From Scatosoma sp045577595 (lineage in GTDB: Bacteria > Bacillota > Clostridia > Christensenellales > Borkfalkiaceae), in the NCBI GenBank assembly GCA_045577595.1, contig JAZNIR010000091.1, forward strand, positions 1 through 9,155: a stretch of DNA of 9,155 nt. The letters are read 5' to 3'. The notes under the pieces are model-generated. The model was not told the origin of the DNA and made no database searches. It was given only the letters and a program-made list of their open reading frames with translations. Made by a program: the position numbers and the translations under genes. Of this stretch, positions 5,377-9,155 are shown piece by piece; within the stretch, counting starts at the first letter, position 1; each line of letters opens with the position of its first letter.

Positions 5377-6229
5377 CCTTTTCAAAGGTTGCTTTCAAAT
5401 GATTTAAAAACTGTTTTTGAATGTTTGGCATAAATTGGATGTCGTCGTAAAAAACGAATGTCTTTCGGATATATTCCCCGAATGGTTTTAAAATTGTGTT
5501 TTTCGACAAAGTGCCCCGCCAACTAACGGCAGGGACGAACGTAAGACCTAATCCTTCGTCGATATATTTTTTTACGTAAAAGGGATCGTCGCTTTGGATG
5601 GCAACTTTTAAAACAAGATTTTCCCGTTCACTAATAAGTCTTAAAATATCGTGCAAACTGTTTCCTGCGGACATGGAGATAAATTCTTCGTTTGCAAGGT
5701 CGTTTGCCTTGATTGTTTCCGCGTTTGCCAATTTATGTAGACGGTTACAAGCCAGCATGATGTTTTCAGATAAAAGCATACTTTTGTGCGATAACCGTGA
5801 AGAGAACGTGCGATCGCTGACAATAAAATCGTAATCGCCGTAGGTGTTATCTTTGGTGTGATGAATGATAAACGTTACATTAGGGAAAGAGGTTTTAAAC
5901 GTTTCCACAGCGCTAGTTACGATACGTCGACAGGTATGAACAAGAATTTTTATATTGCCGCACGTGCCACAGTTATTGTTTTGCATTTCCTGTTTTCCTT
6001 CTTCGATTAAATCGAGCGCGCGCCGAATCGTTTTATAAAAAGTAACACCTGCATCGTTTAGCGTAACTTTATTTGCTTGACGATGAAAAAGCCGTGTGCC
6101 TAACTCCTTTTCTAATCGTTTTACCGTCTGTGAAACGTTGGACGGAGGAACGTAAAACGCTTCTGCCGTTTTGGAAAAATTTTGCGTTTCCGCTGCATGA
6201 CAAAAATACGTAAGTTGTAAAAGATCCAT
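5357..6229 (-). CDS. LysR-family transcriptional regulator
   Basis: This is a 290-aa LysR-type regulator. The N-terminal winged HTH covers residues 1-60 (LLQLTYFCHAAETQNFSKTAEAFYVPPSNVSQ, then VKRLEKELGTRLFHR and TLNDAG), followed by the linker helix (65-83). The co-inducer-binding domain starts near residue 92. A CGTC motif (87-90) at the hinge is unusual. I prefer the start at 6229 over 6262: AGGTGG lies 5-10 bases upstream, MDLLQLTYF is the normal family beginning, and the upstream ATG falls next to the -10 box with no ribosome binding site. It is divergent from the hydrolase-permease operon, the classic arrangement for a LysR protein controlling its neighbour in response to a pathway metabolite. 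Its stop codon falls within the loop of the shared terminator hairpin. Confidence 0.94.
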   Translation of the reverse strand: MDLLQLTYFCHAAETQNFSKTAEAFYVPPSNVSQTVKRLEKELGTRLFHRQANKVTLNDAGVTFYKTIRRALDLIEEGKQEMQNNNCGTCGNIKILVHTCRRIVTSAVETFKTSFPNVTFIIHHTKDNTYGDYDFIVSDRTFSSRLSHKSMLLSENIMLACNRLHKLANAETIKANDLANEEFISMSAGNSLHDILRLISERENLVLKVAIQSDDPFYVKKYIDEGLGLTFVPAVSWRGTLSKNTILKPFGEYIRKTFVFYDDIQFMPNIQKQFLNHLKATFEKEKLPTV

Positions 6230-6250
6230 AAATACCACCTGATTATTTAT

Positions 6251-6279
6251 AGTATAGCACATTTTAGCATAATTTTCAA
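6251..6279 (-). promoter_or_regulatory. Promoter of the LysR gene
   Basis: On the minus strand TTGAAA (6279-6274), 17 bases, then TATACT (6256-6251) preceded by TGC (extended -10). The leader would be about 14 bases and contains the AGGTGG ribosome binding site. It lies back to back with the hydrolase promoter; the two -35 boxes are 37 bases apart. Confidence 0.8.
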
Positions 6280-6316
6280 GTTATAGTAGGGTGTGTGGAT
6301 TGATTATCTGCAAAAC

Positions 6317-6346
6317 TTGACAAAAAAAACGTGTTTTTTTTATAAT
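6317..6346 (+). promoter_or_regulatory. Consensus promoter of the hydrolase-permease operon
   Basis: A perfect TTGACA (6317-6322) and a perfect TATAAT (6341-6346) are separated by 18 bases of A/T-rich sequence. The start site would fall near 6353, right at the AAGGAG (6353-6358), so the leader is very short. Confidence 0.85.
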
Positions 6347-6364
6347 GGAAAAAAGGAGAAGATT

Positions 6365-7117
6365 ATGAAAGAATATAAAGATATTTTTTATACGAAAGAT
6401 TGTGCATTGGATATGTATTTACCCGAGAAAGATGGTTTTTCGACGATTGTGTTTTTTCACGGTGGCGGTTTTATCAAAGGGGATAAGGCGGCCACCAGAT
6501 TTTGTGAAATCGGTAGAAGGTTTGCCGAATGCGGTTATGGATTTGTTTCCGCCAATTACCGTACGTATTCGAGCGGTGGAAAATTTCCGCAATTTTTGGA
6601 GGACGGCGCGCGAGCGGTTGCTTTCGTGAAAAAGAATATTGCCAAGTACGGAGGGGATAAAACTATTTATGTTGGTGGAAATTCGGCGGGGGCATGGTTG
6701 GCTGTAATGCTTTGTTTAAACGGTAAATATTTAAAAGAAGTGGGGATAGAACCTACCGAAATTAAAGGTTGGCTGATAGACAGCGCGCAAATGACCTCGC
6801 ATTTTAATATACAAGCCAAAGAAAAGGGCGTACACCCATCATTACAACGAATAGACGAATTTGCACCGCTGTATTACGTTGACGAGCGTACGGCGTTTTC
6901 TCGAATGTTGTTGTTTTTTTACGAAGAAGATATGCCTTGCCGTCCCGAACAAAATATGCTGTTTTACAAATCGGTGTTGCATTTTAATCCTAAAGCGGAT
7001 ATCGAATACCGTTTTCTTTCGGGTGGGCATTGTAGGGGCTCGTCTAAAAAAGACGCGGACGGCGAATATGCGTATTTTAAAGAGTCGCTTGCTTGGATTC
7101 AAAAGGAGGAAATATAA
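6365..7117 (+). CDS. Alpha/beta hydrolase (esterase/lipase-like)
   Basis: This is a 250-aa cytoplasmic alpha/beta hydrolase of the HSL/carboxylesterase (Abhydrolase_3-like) type. The oxyanion-hole motif HGGGF is at 32-36 and the nucleophile elbow GNSAG centres on S107. The likely acid is D189 (EEDMPCRPEQ) and the likely base H222 (GGHCRG), giving a complete Ser-Asp-His triad. It also carries SANYRTYSSGGKFPQ, the usual region after the oxyanion hole. The true substrate is unknown; small carboxylic esters are the family norm. The start at 6365 has AAGGAG 6 bases upstream, whereas 6293 would lie upstream of the promoter. There is no signal peptide. The AEC permease gene follows after 2 bases, and the LysR gene is divergent, so the three probably serve one pathway. 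Confidence 0.92.
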   Translation: MKEYKDIFYTKDCALDMYLPEKDGFSTIVFFHGGGFIKGDKAATRFCEIGRRFAECGYGFVSANYRTYSSGGKFPQFLEDGARAVAFVKKNIAKYGGDKTIYVGGNSAGAWLAVMLCLNGKYLKEVGIEPTEIKGWLIDSAQMTSHFNIQAKEKGVHPSLQRIDEFAPLYYVDERTAFSRMLLFFYEEDMPCRPEQNMLFYKSVLHFNPKADIEYRFLSGGHCRGSSKKDADGEYAYFKESLAWIQKEEI

Positions 7118-7119
7118 TT

Positions 7120-8070
7120 ATGGGCGCATTAGAAACAATGTTGAGAAACGTAATCGTTTTCGTTTTACTTGCCGTTCCAGGCGTAGTGTTGGTGAAAACG
7201 AAAATTTTAAAATCTGCGCAATCGGACGCGCTGTCCAAAGTGCTTTTATATATAGGTATGCCCTTCCTTATTCTCAATAGTACTCTCAATATCTCGTTCA
7301 ACGGCGAGCTGTTGAAAGTAGTGCTGTTGTCTGCGGCAATCGGCGTAGGGTATACCTTTTTATGGATATTCCTTTCCAAGTCCGTAACGGCGATGGAAAA
7401 AAACGAAAAGACGCGCGGCGTAATGCGTTTTTGCTCGATTTTCACCAATAACGGATTTTTAGGTATACCGCTTGCGACGGCGGTTTTTCCCCATAAACCG
7501 CTCGTGCTCACTTGCGTGATCATCATCAATATCATTACCAACGCCGTGATGTATACGGTGGGTGTGTTTATGATTTCTGGTGATAAATCGAGTGTCAGTA
7601 TGAAAAAGGCAATTTTTAATCCCGTGTTGATTGCATTTGTGATAGGGCTTATTTGTAACGCTTTGGGAGTGAAAAAGCACCTGCCCGAAATTTCTACTTA
7701 CGCAGGGTATTTAGGCGGTGTCGTTACCCCTTTGTCTATGCTCATTTTAGGAATGAAACTCGGCGGCGTAAAGATATTGCCTATGTTCACGTCATGGAAA
7801 ACCTATTACGTTTCGGTGCTCAAACTCGTTATTGTTCCCGTGATTGCAGTCGCGTTAGCCTTTGTGTTTAAAAATATGTTGTCGTTTGGGGAAGACCTAA
7901 TCTTAGGCGTATTCGTAGCTTTTGGTATGCCGACGGCGGCGCTTGCTACCACTTTTTCTGATTGTTACGGTGGCGACGTGGAAAACGCCGTTTCGTTTAC
8001 GCTAGGAACAACAATCCTATCCATACCCGTCATTCCACTTTTGTATTGGTTGCTCGTGGCGCTTTTATAA
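7120..8070 (+). CDS. AEC-family (auxin efflux carrier-like) permease
   Basis: This is a 316-aa integral membrane transporter of the AEC superfamily, which includes malate and malonate permeases (MdcF-like) and plant PIN relatives. About ten hydrophobic segments are visible, from TM1 (about 7-25) to the last (about 293-316). Hallmarks are NNGFLGIPL (110-118) in the first half and FGMPTAALATTFSDCYGG (268-285) with its helix-breaking Pro in the second, as expected for the two inverted halves. Length is normal. I chose the ATG at 7120, with AGGAGG at 7104-7109, over 7093, which lies inside the hydrolase gene. It is co-transcribed with the hydrolase and followed by a terminator. An organic-acid-like substrate is inferred from the family; the direction of transport is not known. 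Confidence 0.93.
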   Translation: MGALETMLRNVIVFVLLAVPGVVLVKTKILKSAQSDALSKVLLYIGMPFLILNSTLNISFNGELLKVVLLSAAIGVGYTFLWIFLSKSVTAMEKNEKTRGVMRFCSIFTNNGFLGIPLATAVFPHKPLVLTCVIIINIITNAVMYTVGVFMISGDKSSVSMKKAIFNPVLIAFVIGLICNALGVKKHLPEISTYAGYLGGVVTPLSMLILGMKLGGVKILPMFTSWKTYYVSVLKLVIVPVIAVALAFVFKNMLSFGEDLILGVFVAFGMPTAALATTFSDCYGGDVENAVSFTLGTTILSIPVIPLLYWLLVALL

Positions 8071-8082
8071 AGAATATTTAAA

Positions 8083-8111
8083 GAAAAAGCCAGATAAAAT
8101 CGGGCTTTTTT
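8083..8111 (+). terminator. Terminator of the hydrolase-permease operon
   Basis: AAAAAGCC (8084-8091) pairs with GGCTTTTT (8103-8110), extended by GA/TC (8093-8094 with 8100-8101) across one mismatch. A loop of A/T and a T-run follow. It lies 13 bases after the permease stop. Confidence 0.82.
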
Positions 8112-8131
8112 CTTATTTTGCGCCCGTTTAC

Positions 8132-8160
8132 TTGACAAATCCGTTTGTGGAATATATAAT
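8132..8160 (+). promoter_or_regulatory. Perfect consensus promoter of alaS
   Basis: TTGACA (8132-8137), a 17-base spacer and TATAAT (8155-8160), all matching consensus. The leader is only about 30 bases, so there is no T-box. The ribosome binding site is weak (TAGGT at 8181-8185, 10 bases from the ATG). Confidence 0.9.
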
Positions 8161-8195
8161 GTAAAGGAAAATTAAAAAGATAGGTAAAAAAAATT

Positions 8196-9155
8196 ATGAA
8201 AACGTACACGGGACAATCTCTTCGAGAGATGTATTTAAACTTTTTTAAAGAACGCGGACATAAAATTATTCCGTCTGCGTCGTTAATTCCGGAAAACGAC
8301 CCGACGGTGTTGTTTACGACGGCGGGTATGCACCCACTCGTGCCCTATTTATTGGGTGAAAAACACCCTGCGGGCAAACGCCTTTGCGACGTGCAAAAAT
8401 GCGTGCGGACGGGCGATATCGACGACGTAGGCGACGAACGGCATTGTACCTTCTTCGAAATGTTGGGGAATTGGTCGCTTGGCGATTATTTCAAAAAAGA
8501 AATGATTCCTTGGAGCTACGAATTTTTGACGGGCGAAAACTATTTGGGTATTCCGTCGGACAAGATTGCCGTTACGGTGTTTGGCGGAGACGAAACGCTT
8601 CCGCGCGACGACGAATCGGCGACGCTTTGGGAAAAGGCGGGGATAAAGAAGGAAAACATCTATTTTATGCCCCGCGAAAACAACTGGTGGGGGCCTGCGG
8701 GCTTGACGGGGCCTTGCGGTACGGATACGGAAATGTTCGTAATCCGCAAACCGAAATGTTCGCCGACGTGTAACCCCGATTGTAACTGCGGTGCATTCCT
8801 TGAAATTTGGAACGACGTATTTATGCGCTTTAATAAGCAAGCGGACGGCAGTTACACCGAACTTTCGCAAAAGAACGTCGATACGGGGATGGGCTTGGAA
8901 AGAGCTCTTTGCGTGTTGAACGGAAAATCCAGCGTTTATGAGACGGATTTGTTTGAAGGCGCAACCAAGAAAATATCCGAGCTTACGGGCAAAAATTACG
9001 GCGAAAGCGAAGAGATTACCCGTTCGTTCAGAGTGCTTTTGGATCACGTGCGTACGGCGACCTTTATGATCGGCGACGAAAAGGGTATCGTGCCTTCCAA
9101 CACCGACCAAGGGTATATTCTCCGCCGTATTATCCGTAGAGCGGTGCGGTTCGGC
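8196..9155 (+). CDS. alaS: Alanyl-tRNA synthetase, N-terminal part (runs off the window)
   Basis: This gene charges tRNA-Ala. The first 320 codons are present and open to the window edge; the editing and C-Ala regions, if any, lie beyond. The class II catalytic domain is clear: SASLIPENDPTVLFTTAGMH (27-46), motif 2 CVRTGDIDDVGDERHCTFFEMLGNWSLGDYFKKE (69-102), motif 3 DTGMGLER (229-236), and RSFRVLLDHVRTATFMIGDE and GYILRRIIRRAVRFG near the end. Two features mark an unusual subtype: NWWGPAGLTGPCGTDTEMF (163-181) replaces the common NFWEMGDTGPCGPCSE, and four cysteines C188-x3-C192-x3-C196-x-C198 precede EIWNDVFM (203-210). The Cys cluster may bind zinc. I recall similar versions in some Clostridia and candidate-phylum bacteria. 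ATG at 8196 begins MKTYTGQSLREMYLNFF, the expected N-terminus. Confidence 0.96.
   Translation, partial: MKTYTGQSLREMYLNFFKERGHKIIPSASLIPENDPTVLFTTAGMHPLVPYLLGEKHPAGKRLCDVQKCVRTGDIDDVGDERHCTFFEMLGNWSLGDYFKKEMIPWSYEFLTGENYLGIPSDKIAVTVFGGDETLPRDDESATLWEKAGIKKENIYFMPRENNWWGPAGLTGPCGTDTEMFVIRKPKCSPTCNPDCNCGAFLEIWNDVFMRFNKQADGSYTELSQKNVDTGMGLERALCVLNGKSSVYETDLFEGATKKISELTGKNYGESEEITRSFRVLLDHVRTATFMIGDEKGIVPSNTDQGYILRRIIRRAVRFG

Noticed and set aside
8349..9110. Minus-strand 253-aa ORF near the window end
   Set aside because: It is antisense to the alaS catalytic domain, whose motifs are unambiguous on the plus strand. The Arg- and Val-rich translation has no family features.

Overview
The window looks like chromosomal DNA from a low-to-moderate-GC Firmicute, most likely a member of the Clostridia. 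The reasons are strong AAGGAG-type ribosome binding sites, consensus sigma-A promoters (several with an extended TGn -10), a cysE-cysS operon behind a cysteine T-box, and the style of the rRNA spacer. The exact lineage is an inference and cannot be fixed from this sequence alone.

Layout. Positions 1-246 are the 3' end of a 23S rRNA gene, starting at the sarcin-ricin loop. A hairpin-rich spacer without tRNA genes follows, then 5S rRNA (548-661) and a terminator (673-712), which close an rrn operon. Next is a single small Cys-rich protein gene (798-1094), then an orphan DeoR-type regulator on the minus strand (1195-1953). The two are separated by two strong hairpins. A divergent, strongly promoted gene of unknown function follows (2191-2832); its C-terminal half resembles a helical, HTH-like domain.

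The best-resolved element is a T-box leader (about 2885-3165) ahead of cysE (3190-3882) and cysS (3879-5330). A TGC specifier codon and a TGGA acceptor-binding bulge, which matches the U73 discriminator of tRNA-Cys, indicate that uncharged tRNA-Cys controls both cysteine synthesis (serine acetyltransferase) and its use (cysteinyl-tRNA synthetase). The two genes overlap by 4 bases. A bidirectional terminator follows cysS and runs into the 3' end of the convergent LysR-type regulator gene (5357-6229, minus).

That LysR gene is divergent from a two-gene operon: an alpha/beta hydrolase of the HGGG/GxSxG type (6365-7117) and an AEC-family (auxin efflux carrier-like) permease (7120-8070), 2 bases apart. 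Regulator, hydrolase and transporter probably form one small functional unit with an unknown substrate. After a terminator, a perfect consensus promoter drives alaS (8196 to beyond the end). This alanyl-tRNA synthetase is of an unusual subtype with a Cys cluster in the catalytic domain.

I saw no mobile element, CRISPR array or tRNA gene. I found no clear evidence for an entirely new biological system. The most open questions are the unknown 213-aa protein, the LysR-hydrolase-AEC locus and the small Cys-rich protein.
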